Source: Streptomyces termitum (lineage in GTDB: Bacteria > Actinomycetota > Actinomycetes > Streptomycetales > Streptomycetaceae). Taken from it: 64,000 nucleotides of DNA. The translations under genes were made by a program, and so were the position numbers. The stretch spans positions 57,720 through 121,719 of the forward strand of contig NZ_BMUL01000020.1 of assembly GCF_014650175.1 (NCBI RefSeq), given 5' to 3'. This document shows positions 1 to 7,827 of the stretch, piece after piece. The first letter of the stretch is position 1. Every line of letters begins with the position of its first letter. The notes beneath the pieces are model-generated. The model was not told the DNA's origin and did not search any database. It was given only the letters and a program-made list of their open reading frames with translations.

Positions 1-555
<555 letters not shown>

Positions 556-556
<1 letters not shown>

Positions 557-1236
557 CAGGCGTTGACCAGCTTCTTGAGGATCGAGGTGAAGAAACCGAG
601 GCCGTCGGTCTTGCCGGTGCCGATCAGCGGCTCCACGGCGTGCTCGGGGTGCGGCATGAGGCCGACCACGTTGCCCGCGGCGTTGGTGATGCCGGCGATG
701 TCACGGAGCGAGCCGTTCGGGTTCACGTCCAGGTAGCGGAACGCGACCCGGCCCTCGGCCTCCAGCTCGTCGAGCACCCGCTCGTCGGCGACGTACCGGC
801 CGTCCATGTTCTTGAGCGGGACCTCGATCTCCTGCCCCCGGACGTAGTCCGAGGTCCAGGCGGTCTCCGCGTTCTCCACCCGCAGCTTCTGGTCGCGGCA
901 GATGAAGTGGAGGTGGTTGTTGCGCAGCATCGCGCCCGGCAGCAGGTGGGCCTCGGTGAGGATCTGGAAGCCGTTGCAGATGCCGAGGACGGGCATGCCC
1001 GCCTTCGCCTGCTCGATGATCGTCTCCATCACCGGCGAGAAGCGGGAGATGGCGCCGGCCCGCAGGTAGTCGCCGTAGGAGAAGCCGCCGGCGAGGACCA
1101 CGGCGTCGACCTGCTTGAGGTCCTTGTCGCGGTGCCACAGCGAGACGGGCTCGGCGCCCGCGAGACGGGCGGCGCGCAGCGCGTCCTGGTCGTCGAGCGT
1201 GCCGGGGAAGGTGACGACGCCGATGCGAGCGGTCAC
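556..1236 (-). CDS. purQ: Phosphoribosylformylglycinamidine synthase I, PurQ
   Basis: Glutaminase subunit of FGAM synthase, 226 aa, normal length for the family. It is a class I glutamine amidotransferase: the nucleophile elbow is in PVLGICNGFQILTEA (Cys), and the His/Glu pair is in LMPHPEHAVEP near the C-terminus. It delivers ammonia to PurL. The start is GTG 1236-1234, overlapping the purS stop by 4 bp (GTGA), which supports this start. Middle gene of the purS-purQ-purL operon. Confidence 0.97.
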
Positions 1237-1484
1237 GACTCGACCTTCACGACGAAGTCTTCGATCACGGTGTTGGCAAGGAAGGTTTCGGCCATCTCAT
1301 GGATGCGGGCGAGGGCGGCGTCGTCGACCGGTCCCTCCACCTCCAGCTCGAAGCGCTTCCCCTGACGGACGTCGGCGATTCCGGCGAACCCGAGGCGGGG
1401 CAGTGCACGCTGCACCGCCTGTCCCTGCGGGTCGAGGATCTCCGGCTTGAGCATGACGTCGACTACGACGCGTGCCACTGGCAC
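1233..1484 (-). CDS. purS: Phosphoribosylformylglycinamidine synthase subunit PurS
   Basis: Small (83 aa) structural subunit that bridges PurQ and PurL in organisms with a split FGAM synthase. The sequence VVVDVMLKPEILDPQGQAV and the ending of the type ETFLANTVIEDFVV are diagnostic. The GTG start at 1484 is preceded by GGGAG at a suitable distance. First gene of the operon; the promoter should lie in the 371-bp gap up to lsrL, where the minus strand carries a TAGAAT hexamer near 1531-1536 that could be a -10 element. Confidence 0.96.
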   Translation of the reverse strand: MPVARVVVDVMLKPEILDPQGQAVQRALPRLGFAGIADVRQGKRFELEVEGPVDDAALARIHEMAETFLANTVIEDFVVKVES

Positions 1485-1855
1485 TCCCGGTGGTGTGTTG
1501 CGTGGGCGGTTCCCTCAGCGTACCTGCCTCCAAATTCTACGCGGGTAGAGATCTGAAGGATCCTCCAAAAGCCCAGGAAGGAAGCCGGAACGATCAAGAC
1601 CGGTACGCAAACCTCCGCCACCCGGCCCCACCGGCCGCCCCCACATGAAATGCGCGTGAAATATTGCACTCGCGATTGCCCGGGACACGCGGGGACAATT
1701 GCCAGGGCTTCACAATGCGACGCCGTGCGCTGTACAAATGTTTCCAGAGGCGGGCAGAATTGTCCCTGGACGGCCATAGGCCCGGCATCACCGCACGTCA
1801 GAGACGTACCCCAGTCTCCGATACGGCGGCGGGCCACAGGAAAGGACCGATATCC
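1485..1855. promoter_or_regulatory. Divergent promoter region purS / lsrL
   Basis: 371 bp without a convincing gene, between the divergent purS and lsrL. It is noticeably less GC-rich than its surroundings, especially 1645-1760, as expected for control DNA of an Lsr2-type gene, because these proteins bind AT-rich DNA. A possible purS -10 (TAGAAT, minus strand, about 1531-1536) is visible; a matching -35 is not clear. A short AAAGGA ribosome site precedes lsrL. Confidence 0.5.
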
Positions 1856-2197
1856 GTGGCACAGCGAGTCGTGGTCACCCTCTCCGACGACATCGAGGGT
1901 GGAGCAGCAGCGGAAACGGTCGCCTTCGGCCTCGACGGGAAGATGTACGAGATCGACCTGAATGCTGCCAATGCAGAGAAACTCCGCGAGGCCCTCGCCC
2001 CCTACCTCGCGGCCGGCCGGAAGCTCACCGGCAAGGCGGCCGCCGGTGTGACCGGAAGCACGGTCACCTACAAGCACACCGCCCTCGCCCCCGATCCGGC
2101 GGCGGTCCGCGCCTGGGCCCAGTCCAACAAGATGGACGTCCCCGCCCGGGGCCGCATCCCCAAGCGCGTGTACGAGGCGTTCCGCGAGGCGAGCTGA
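1856..2197 (+). CDS. lsrL: Lsr2-family nucleoid-associated silencer, probable LsrL paralogue
   Basis: 113-aa Lsr2 family protein. The N-terminal half (AQRVVVTLSDDIEG... ETVAFGLDGKMYEIDL) is the dimerisation and oligomerisation domain; the C-terminal part is the AT-rich DNA minor-groove binding domain with an RGR hook in PARGRIPKRVYEAF. Lsr2 proteins bridge DNA and silence horizontally acquired AT-rich genes. The GTG start at 1856 follows AAAGGACC at a good distance; longer in-frame extensions lack a ribosome site. Streptomyces carry two paralogues, Lsr2 and LsrL; the position next to purS/purQ/purL is the one I recall for LsrL, so the symbol is an inference from context. Followed by a strong hairpin. 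Confidence 0.88.
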   Translation: MAQRVVVTLSDDIEGGAAAETVAFGLDGKMYEIDLNAANAEKLREALAPYLAAGRKLTGKAAAGVTGSTVTYKHTALAPDPAAVRAWAQSNKMDVPARGRIPKRVYEAFREAS

Positions 2198-2218
2198 GGG
2201 TGTGGGGCGGGGCTCGTG

Positions 2219-2263
2219 GTGGATCCAGGATCGTGGATCCGGGATCCGGGATCCTGGATCCAC
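2219..2263 (+). terminator. GGATCC-rich hairpin after lsrL
   Basis: Perfect 14-bp inverted repeat, arms 2219-2232 and 2250-2263, with a 17-nt loop that itself repeats GGATCC. Placed 22 bp after the lsrL stop codon, so it most likely ends that transcript. Confidence 0.75.
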
Positions 2264-2400
2264 AGCGCGGCTCCCCGCACCTCCCCGCGCCCCCGGCCGG
2301 CCCCCGCCCCGGAGCCGATTTGCATTCCACCCCCGATGATCCGCTAGAGTCTGGATCACGCCGAGGGGCAAGGCCGAAAAGCCGAGTCCCACGACAGCGT

Positions 2401-2472
2401 GCGGGTGTAGTTCAGTAGCAGAACAGCCCCCTTCCAGGGGGAAGGCGCAGTGTGCGATCCCTGTCACCCGCT
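2401..2472 (+). tRNA. tRNA-Gly(UCC)
   Basis: 72-nt cloverleaf. Acceptor GCGGGTG pairs with CACCCGC; D arm GTTC/GAAC; anticodon loop CTTCCAG gives UCC. No encoded CCA. The T arm is irregular: the loop reads GTGCGATCC instead of GTTCGANNC, and the stem pairs poorly (best alternative GCAG/CTGT with a widened loop). A TAGAGT hexamer at 2345-2350 with TTGCAT about 19 bp upstream looks like its promoter. Isoacceptor is fairly sure; scoring by a covariance model would be lower than for its neighbour. Confidence 0.8.
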
Positions 2473-2553
2473 CTGCATCACACTTCCCGACCACTCCGGT
2501 GGATCAGGTAGAGTGGTGCTCGCACCGCCCGGTGAAAGCCGGTCGGGAGCAAT

Positions 2554-2626
2554 GCGGACGTGGCTCAGTTGGTAGAGCATCACCTTGCCAAGGTGAGGGT
2601 CGCGAGTTCGAATCTCGTCGTCCGCT
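2554..2626 (+). tRNA. tRNA-Gly(GCC), copy 1
   Basis: Canonical 73-nt tRNA: acceptor GCGGACG/CGTCCGC, anticodon loop TTGCCAA (GCC), T loop GTTCGAATC. It is identical to the copy at 6670-6742. A TAGAGT -10-like hexamer lies about 40 bp upstream. Confidence 0.97.
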
Positions 2627-2632
2627 CAGGGA

Positions 2633-2664
2633 GAAGGCCCCGGTTCTCAGGAACCGGGGCCTTC
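2633..2664 (+). terminator. Terminator after tRNA-Gly copy 1
   Basis: 14-bp perfect stem, GAAGGCCCCGGTTC paired across a TCAG loop. The identical hairpin follows the second tRNA-Gly(GCC) copy at 6749-6780. Confidence 0.9.
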
Positions 2665-2776
2665 TGCATTTCCTCCTCCCCTCGCCCTCCCCGCCCCGCG
2701 CGCCCATGACATTTGTCAGTGCGGCTCATGACACCGCGCACTGCCCGGGGGCACCCGGCGGCGGGAGGCTTGAGCC

Positions 2777-3769
2777 ATGACAGACGAAGCCCGCACCCCG
2801 GCCACCGAGCACCAGGCGCCCGCCGCCGAGGCCCCCGCCATCGAGGCGACCGACCTCAAGCGCGGCTACGGCGGCGGCTTCGAGGCCGTGCGCGGCCTCA
2901 CCTTCTCCGTCGCCCGGGGCGAGGTCTTCGCCCTGCTCGGCACCAACGGCGCCGGCAAGACCTCCACGGTCGAACTCCTGGAGGGCCTCGCCGCCCCGAG
3001 CGGCGGCACCGCCCGGGTCCTCGGCCACGACCCGTACCGGGAGCGCGGTCTCGTCCGCCCCCGCATCGGCGTGATGCTCCAGGAGGGCGGCTTCCCCTCC
3101 GACCTGACCGTCGCCGAGACCATCCGCATGTGGGCCGGCTGCACCAGCGGCGCACGGCCCACCGGGGAGGCGCTCGCCGCCGTCGGCCTCACCGGCCGCG
3201 AGAAGGTGCGGATCAAGCAGCTGTCCGGCGGCGAGCGCCGCCGCCTCGACCTCGCCTGCGCCCTCCTCGGCCGCCCCGAGGTCCTCTTCCTCGACGAGCC
3301 CACCACCGGCCTCGACGCCGAAGGCCGCCGCGACACCTGGGAACTCGTCCGCGCCCTGCGCGACCAGGGCACCACCGTCCTCCTCACCACGCACTACCTG
3401 GAGGAGGCCGAAACCCTCGCCGACCGGCTCGCGATCATGCACCGGGGCCGGATCGTCCTCTCCGGCACCCCCGCCGAGGTCACCGCCGCCCAGCCCGCCC
3501 GGATCCGCTTCACGCTCCCGGCCCACGTGCCCGCCGCGCACCTGCCCACGCGGCTGCGGGCCGCCGCCGACGGAACCAGGATCGAGATCCGTACCCACGC
3601 CCTCCAGGACGACCTGGCCGACCTCCTCGGCTGGGCCCGTGAGCACGGCGTCCGCCTCGGCGGGCTCGACGCCCGCTCCGCCTCCCTCGAAGAGGCCTTC
3701 CTCGACATCGCCTCCCGCACGGAGGACACCGACGCCCCGGCCGCCCCGAAGGAGACCGCAGCCCGATGA
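2777..3769 (+). CDS. ABC-2 exporter ATP-binding subunit
   Basis: 330-aa ATPase of the drug/daunorubicin-resistance type. Walker A is LLGTNGAGKTS, the signature is LSGGERRRLDLA, Walker B is VLFLDEPTTGLDAEG, and the H-loop is TTHYLEEAE. The last ~100 residues form the regulatory extension usual in CcmA/DrrA-like ATPases. The ATG at 2777 starts an unusually Ala/Pro-rich N-terminal 28 residues before the ABC fold. Its stop overlaps the permease start (ATGA), and the histidine kinase and response regulator follow, so this is probably a signal-controlled efflux operon. Substrate unknown. Confidence 0.92.
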   Translation: MTDEARTPATEHQAPAAEAPAIEATDLKRGYGGGFEAVRGLTFSVARGEVFALLGTNGAGKTSTVELLEGLAAPSGGTARVLGHDPYRERGLVRPRIGVMLQEGGFPSDLTVAETIRMWAGCTSGARPTGEALAAVGLTGREKVRIKQLSGGERRRLDLACALLGRPEVLFLDEPTTGLDAEGRRDTWELVRALRDQGTTVLLTTHYLEEAETLADRLAIMHRGRIVLSGTPAEVTAAQPARIRFTLPAHVPAAHLPTRLRAAADGTRIEIRTHALQDDLADLLGWAREHGVRLGGLDARSASLEEAFLDIASRTEDTDAPAAPKETAAR

Positions 3770-4605
3770 GCACGCAGAAGCAGACGCACACGGACACGCA
3801 CACGCCCGCGCGTACGGGCGGCGCGGCCGGGGCCGGCCGGGCCTCCACCACCGCCACCCGGCTCGCGGCCCTCGGCCGGGCCGAGCTCACCCTCCTCGGC
3901 CGCAACCGCAACAACCTCTTCATCGCGGTCCTCATGCCGCTGCTGATGATCTTCCTGATGCGGACCAGCCTCAAGGGCGTCGACGAGGCCACCCTCGGCA
4001 TCCCCCTCAGCGCCGCCACCGTCATCGGCGGCACCGGCACCGTCCTGCTCCTCGTCGTCTACATGAGCCTGACCTCCAGCCTCGTCGCCCGCCGCGAGGA
4101 GCTCGTCCTCAAGCGGCTGCGCACCGGCGAGGCCACCGACGCCGAGATCCTCGCCGGCTCCGCCCTGCCGGGCACCGCCATCGCACTCGCCCAGTGCGCG
4201 ATCCTCACCGTCGGCGGCTTCACCCTGCTCAACGCCGACGCCCCCACCCGCCCCGACCTGCTGATCCTCGGCATGCTCGGCATGATCGCGCTGCTCGTCG
4301 GGCTCGCCGCCGTCACCACCTCCATCACCCGGGGCGTCGAGAGCGCCGGCCTGACCACCCTGCCGCTGTTCCTCGTCTCCGCCTTCGGCTCCGGCCTCTT
4401 CGTCCCCCGCGACGCGCTTCCCGGCCTCGCCGCCGACCTCTCCGACCTGCTGCCGCTCAGCGGCGTCATGGAGTTCGTCCGGGCCGGCTGGCTCGGTACC
4501 GCCCAGTCGGGCAGTCTGCTGACGGCCGCCCTCAATACAGTGGCCTGGGCGGTCCTGACGGGGTGGGCGGTCCGCCGCTGGTTCCGCTGGGAGCCCCGGC
4601 GCTAG
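3766..4605 (+). CDS. ABC-2 exporter permease subunit
   Basis: 279-aa integral membrane protein with about six hydrophobic segments (for example NLFIAVLMPLLMIFLM, GTGTVLLLVVYMSL, LLILGMLGMIALLVGLAAVT), as in ABC-2 type permeases. Residues 1-30 are a polar Thr/Gln-rich cytoplasmic tail. The start overlaps the ATPase stop by 4 bp, so the two are made as a pair and should form the full transporter. The closing region SDLLPLSGVMEFVRAGWLG is typical for the family. Confidence 0.9.
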   Translation: MSTQKQTHTDTHTPARTGGAAGAGRASTTATRLAALGRAELTLLGRNRNNLFIAVLMPLLMIFLMRTSLKGVDEATLGIPLSAATVIGGTGTVLLLVVYMSLTSSLVARREELVLKRLRTGEATDAEILAGSALPGTAIALAQCAILTVGGFTLLNADAPTRPDLLILGMLGMIALLVGLAAVTTSITRGVESAGLTTLPLFLVSAFGSGLFVPRDALPGLAADLSDLLPLSGVMEFVRAGWLGTAQSGSLLTAALNTVAWAVLTGWAVRRWFRWEPRR

Positions 4606-4668
4606 CGAGCGGCACGCACGCGCGCACGCGAAGAACGTGGAAAACGTACGGAGACGGGGGACGGACCT

Positions 4669-6036
4669 ATGTCCGCGATGACCGGATGGTGGTCCCGGCG
4701 CAGCATCGCCGGAAAGGTCGAGCTGTACACCCGGTGGACCTTCCACACGTTCGTACCGCTGGAGGTGGCCGCCTTCGGCGCGGTACCGCTCGGCCGCGGC
4801 GACGACAGCCCCCTCGGCTCCGCCGGCGCCGCCGGGATCTGCCTGTGGGTCCTCGTCCACGCCGTGCTCTGCGCGGCCCTCGCCTCCCGCTCCCTCGACC
4901 ACACCAGCGGCACCCGCCCCCGGCCCGTCCGGCTCGCGGCGGCCCTCGCCGTCGTGACCGCCGCCGCCAACCTCCTGATCATCGTGCTGTGGACGACCGG
5001 GGCCCTGCCCGACGCCTCCGTGAACGGCGCCGTGGTCGTCGGCACCGCCGTCTTCAGCGTCGGCTCGCTCTCCCTCTGCATCGAGGGAGTCCGCCGGCTG
5101 GCCTGGACCGCCGGGGCCGCCGCCCTCGTCACCGCCCTGCCCGTCGTCCTCCTCGGCCACGGCCTGGCCGAGGGAACCGCCACCGCGGTCGCCGTCTTCG
5201 TCGGCGGCAGCGCCATCGCCTCCGCCTGCGGCTTCTCCTCCTGGCTGCTCGGCGTCGTCCACGAGCTGGAACGCTCCCGCGACCTCAAGGCCCGGCTCGC
5301 CGTCGCCGAGGAACGGCTCCGCTTCGGCCGCGACCTGCACGACGTCATGGGCCGCAACCTCGCGGTGATCGCCCTCAAGAGCGAACTCGCCGTCCAGCTC
5401 GCCCGGCGCGGCCGCCCCGAGGGCGTGGACCAGATGGTCGAGGTCCAGCGGATCGCCCGGGAGTCGCAGCGCGAGGTCCGGGAGGTCGTACGCGGCTACC
5501 GCGAGGCCGACCTGCGGGTCGAGCTGGAGGGCGCCCGCGGCGTCCTCGACGCCGCGGGCATCCACTGCGCCGTCGACGCCCCCGCCGCCGAGGCCGTCGC
5601 CCTGCCCGCCGCGGTCCAGTCCGCGCTCGGCTGGGTCGTCCGCGAGGCCACCACCAACGTGCTGCGCCACGGCGACGCCCGCCACTGCGCGATCACCCTC
5701 CGCACGGAGGCGGGCGAGGCCGTCCTCACCGTCGAGAACGACGGGGCGGACACCCGCTCCGACACCCCCGGCCGGACCGGTTCCGGCCTCGCCGGGCTCC
5801 GGGAGCGGCTCGGCGCCGTGGACGGCGCCCTGGAGGCCGGACCGGCCGCCCCGCACTCCTTCCGCGTCACCGCGCGCGTGCCGCTGCCCACCGCCGTACC
5901 GACACCCCGCACCACGCCCGCCGGTCCGGCCGCCCCGAACCATCCAGGCGACTCGACCGGCCCGGCCGATCCGGACCACGCGTCCCGCCCGACCGACCCG
6001 ACCGACCCGACCGAGGAAGAGGTGACGGTCGCGTGA
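4669..6036 (+). CDS. Sensor histidine kinase, NarL/DesK type
   Basis: 455-aa membrane kinase. Residues about 30-200 hold several transmembrane segments; the dimerisation and phosphoacceptor helix follows with GRDLHDVMGRNLAVIALKSE (His224), then an HATPase domain (REATTNVLRHGDA, N box; GSGLAGLRERL, G box). The last ~60 residues are a Pro/Thr/Asp low-complexity tail, which is not part of the usual kinase core. The stop overlaps the response regulator start (GTGA). Lying directly after the ABC exporter, it probably senses a cell-envelope or drug signal that the exporter removes, though the signal is not visible. Confidence 0.92.
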   Translation: MSAMTGWWSRRSIAGKVELYTRWTFHTFVPLEVAAFGAVPLGRGDDSPLGSAGAAGICLWVLVHAVLCAALASRSLDHTSGTRPRPVRLAAALAVVTAAANLLIIVLWTTGALPDASVNGAVVVGTAVFSVGSLSLCIEGVRRLAWTAGAAALVTALPVVLLGHGLAEGTATAVAVFVGGSAIASACGFSSWLLGVVHELERSRDLKARLAVAEERLRFGRDLHDVMGRNLAVIALKSELAVQLARRGRPEGVDQMVEVQRIARESQREVREVVRGYREADLRVELEGARGVLDAAGIHCAVDAPAAEAVALPAAVQSALGWVVREATTNVLRHGDARHCAITLRTEAGEAVLTVENDGADTRSDTPGRTGSGLAGLRERLGAVDGALEAGPAAPHSFRVTARVPLPTAVPTPRTTPAGPAAPNHPGDSTGPADPDHASRPTDPTDPTEEEVTVA

Positions 6037-6647
6037 CCGAGCCCGTCCGCGTCCTGCTCGCCGACGACGAGCACCTGATCCGCGGCGCGCTCGCCGCCCT
6101 GCTCGCCCTGGAGGACGACCTCGTCGTCGTCGCGGAGGCCGCCACCGGCCCCGAGGCGCTCGCCATGGCCCGCGCCCACCGGCCCGACGTCGCCGTCCTC
6201 GACCTCCAGATGCCCGGCGCGGACGGTGTGACCGTGGCCACATCGATCCGGGACGAACTCCCCGGCTGCCGCACGATGATCGTGACCAGCCACGGCCGCC
6301 CCGGCCACCTCAAGCGGGCCCTCGCGGCGGGCGTGCGCGGCTTCGCCCCGAAGACCGTCAGCGCCCAGCGGCTGGCCGAGCTGATCCGTACGGTCCACGC
6401 CGGAAACCGCTACGTCGACCCCGAGTTGGCCGCCGACGCGATCGCCGCCGGGGACTCCCCGCTGACCGCCCGCGAGGCCGAGGTGCTCGAACTCGCCGCC
6501 GACGGCGCCCCCGTCGCGGAGATCGCCAAGCGGGCCGCGCTCTCCCCGGGGACCGTCCGCAACTACCTCTCCTCCGCCGCCGCGAAGCTCGGTGCGGAGA
6601 ACCGTCATGCGGCGGTGCGTCTCGCACGGTCGAAAGGTTGGGTATAG
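6033..6647 (+). CDS. LuxR/NarL-family response regulator
   Basis: 204 aa. Receiver domain with the acidic pair ADDEH, phosphoacceptor Asp57 in VAVLDLQMPG and the Lys in GFAPKTV; C-terminal LuxR HTH in SPLTAREAEVLELAADGAPVAE...TVRNYLSSA. GTG start at 6033 overlaps the kinase stop by 4 bp. It is the partner of the adjacent kinase and likely controls the preceding ABC genes. Its last codons (GTA TAG) overlap a TATAGT hexamer that looks like the -10 box of the tRNA-Gly gene that follows. Confidence 0.93.
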   Translation: MTEPVRVLLADDEHLIRGALAALLALEDDLVVVAEAATGPEALAMARAHRPDVAVLDLQMPGADGVTVATSIRDELPGCRTMIVTSHGRPGHLKRALAAGVRGFAPKTVSAQRLAELIRTVHAGNRYVDPELAADAIAAGDSPLTAREAEVLELAADGAPVAEIAKRAALSPGTVRNYLSSAAAKLGAENRHAAVRLARSKGWV

Positions 6648-6669
6648 TTAGCAGCGCGCTACGGCGCAT

Positions 6670-6742
6670 GCGGACGTGGCTCAGTTGGTAGAGCATCACC
6701 TTGCCAAGGTGAGGGTCGCGAGTTCGAATCTCGTCGTCCGCT
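6670..6742 (+). tRNA. tRNA-Gly(GCC), copy 2
   Basis: 73 nt, identical to the gene at 2554-2626, anticodon GCC. The presumed -10 box TATAGT (6643-6648) overlaps the stop codon of the upstream response regulator. Confidence 0.97.
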
Positions 6743-6748
6743 CAGCGT

Positions 6749-6780
6749 GAAGGCCCCGGTTCTCAGGAACCGGGGCCTTC
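6749..6780 (+). terminator. Terminator after tRNA-Gly copy 2
   Basis: Same 14-bp stem and TCAG loop as at 2633-2664, followed by TTCTTCG. It also separates the rightward tRNA from the leftward purC gene. Confidence 0.9.
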
Positions 6781-6842
6781 TTCGTGTGCCCGGGGAGAGA
6801 CGGCCGGAGGGCCGGTACGGAGTCCGTACCGGCCCCGCCGTC

Positions 6843-7751
6843 TCAGAAGGAGCCGGACCAGGTGGTGCCGGTCAGCAGCTCGTACGCCTCCAGGTACTTG
6901 GCGCGGGTGGCGTCCACGATCTCCTGCGGGAGCGCCGGCGGCGGCTGCTCGCTCCTGCGGTCCCAGCCGGAGGCCGGGGAGGTCAGCCAGTCGCGCACGA
7001 ACTGCTTGTCGTACGAGGGCTGGGCGCGGCCCGGCCGCCACTGGTCGGCCGGCCAGAAGCGGGAGGAGTCCGGGGTGAGGACCTCGTCCGCGAGGACCAG
7101 GGTCTCCCCGTCGAAGCCGAACTCGAACTTGGTGTCCGCCAGCACGATCCCGCGCTCGCGGGCGACGTCCCGGGCCCGGCCGTAGACGGCGAGCGTGGTC
7201 CGGCGCAGCAGGGCGGCCGTCTCGGCGCCGACCTGGCGGGCGACCTCCTCGTACGACACGTTCTCGTCGTGGTCGCCGACGGCGGCCTTCGTGGCCGGGG
7301 TGAAGATCGGCGCGGGCAGCTCGGAGCCGTCCGTCAGCCCCTCGGGCAGCGCGAGGCCGCAGACCGTCCGGGAGACCTCGTACTCGGCGAGCCCGGAACC
7401 GGTCAGGTAGCCGCGCGCCACGCACTCGACCGGGACCATGGCGAGCGACTTGCAGATCAGGGTGCGGCCCGCCCAGTCGGCGGGGGCGCCGGCCGGCAGC
7501 TCGGTGGAGAGCACGTGGTGCGGGACCAGGTCGGCGAGCTGGTCGAACCACCACAGCGAGAGCTGGGTGAGCACCCGGCCCTTGTCCGGGATCTCGGTGG
7601 GCAGCACCCAGTCGTACGCGGACATGCGGTCGCTCGCCACCATCACGAGGTCACCGGCCTCGTTCCGGTACAGGTCGCGCACCTTGCCCGTGTGCAGGTG
7701 GGTCAGGCCCGGAACCTCGACGGGCTCGGGCTTTTCTACGAATCCGGACAC
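6843..7751 (-). CDS. purC: SAICAR synthetase, PurC
   Basis: 302-aa phosphoribosylaminoimidazole-succinocarboxamide synthase, the ATP-dependent ligase joining CAIR and aspartate in purine synthesis. Recognised by HTGKVRDLY near the N-terminus, ASDRMSAYDWVLP, VPVECVARGYLTGSG and KFEFGFD / LADEVLTPDSSRFWP. The start is GTG at 7751. It stands apart from the purSQL operon and from purD, but in the same 13-kb neighbourhood. Confidence 0.97.
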   Translation of the reverse strand: MSGFVEKPEPVEVPGLTHLHTGKVRDLYRNEAGDLVMVASDRMSAYDWVLPTEIPDKGRVLTQLSLWWFDQLADLVPHHVLSTELPAGAPADWAGRTLICKSLAMVPVECVARGYLTGSGLAEYEVSRTVCGLALPEGLTDGSELPAPIFTPATKAAVGDHDENVSYEEVARQVGAETAALLRRTTLAVYGRARDVARERGIVLADTKFEFGFDGETLVLADEVLTPDSSRFWPADQWRPGRAQPSYDKQFVRDWLTSPASGWDRRSEQPPPALPQEIVDATRAKYLEAYELLTGTTWSGSF

Positions 7752-7827
7752 GGTTCCTCCGCGTAGGTTGATCCAGGAACGGTCCGATTCTCTCGCACGC
7801 GCCTCGCGCGCACGCGGCCGGGCCCGG

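Noticed and set aside
2216..2275. GGATCC repeats as a possible CRISPR or integration site
   Set aside because: Single palindrome with loop copies, no spacers; explained as the lsrL terminator.
3394..6243. 949-aa open frame on the minus strand opposite the ABC and kinase genes
   Set aside because: Low-complexity Arg/Gly/Ala translation produced by high GC; real domains are read on the plus strand.
2554..6742. Identical tRNA-Gly copies as attL/attR of a complete mobile island
   Set aside because: No integrase, excisionase or mobility gene lies between them; kept only as a duplication finding.
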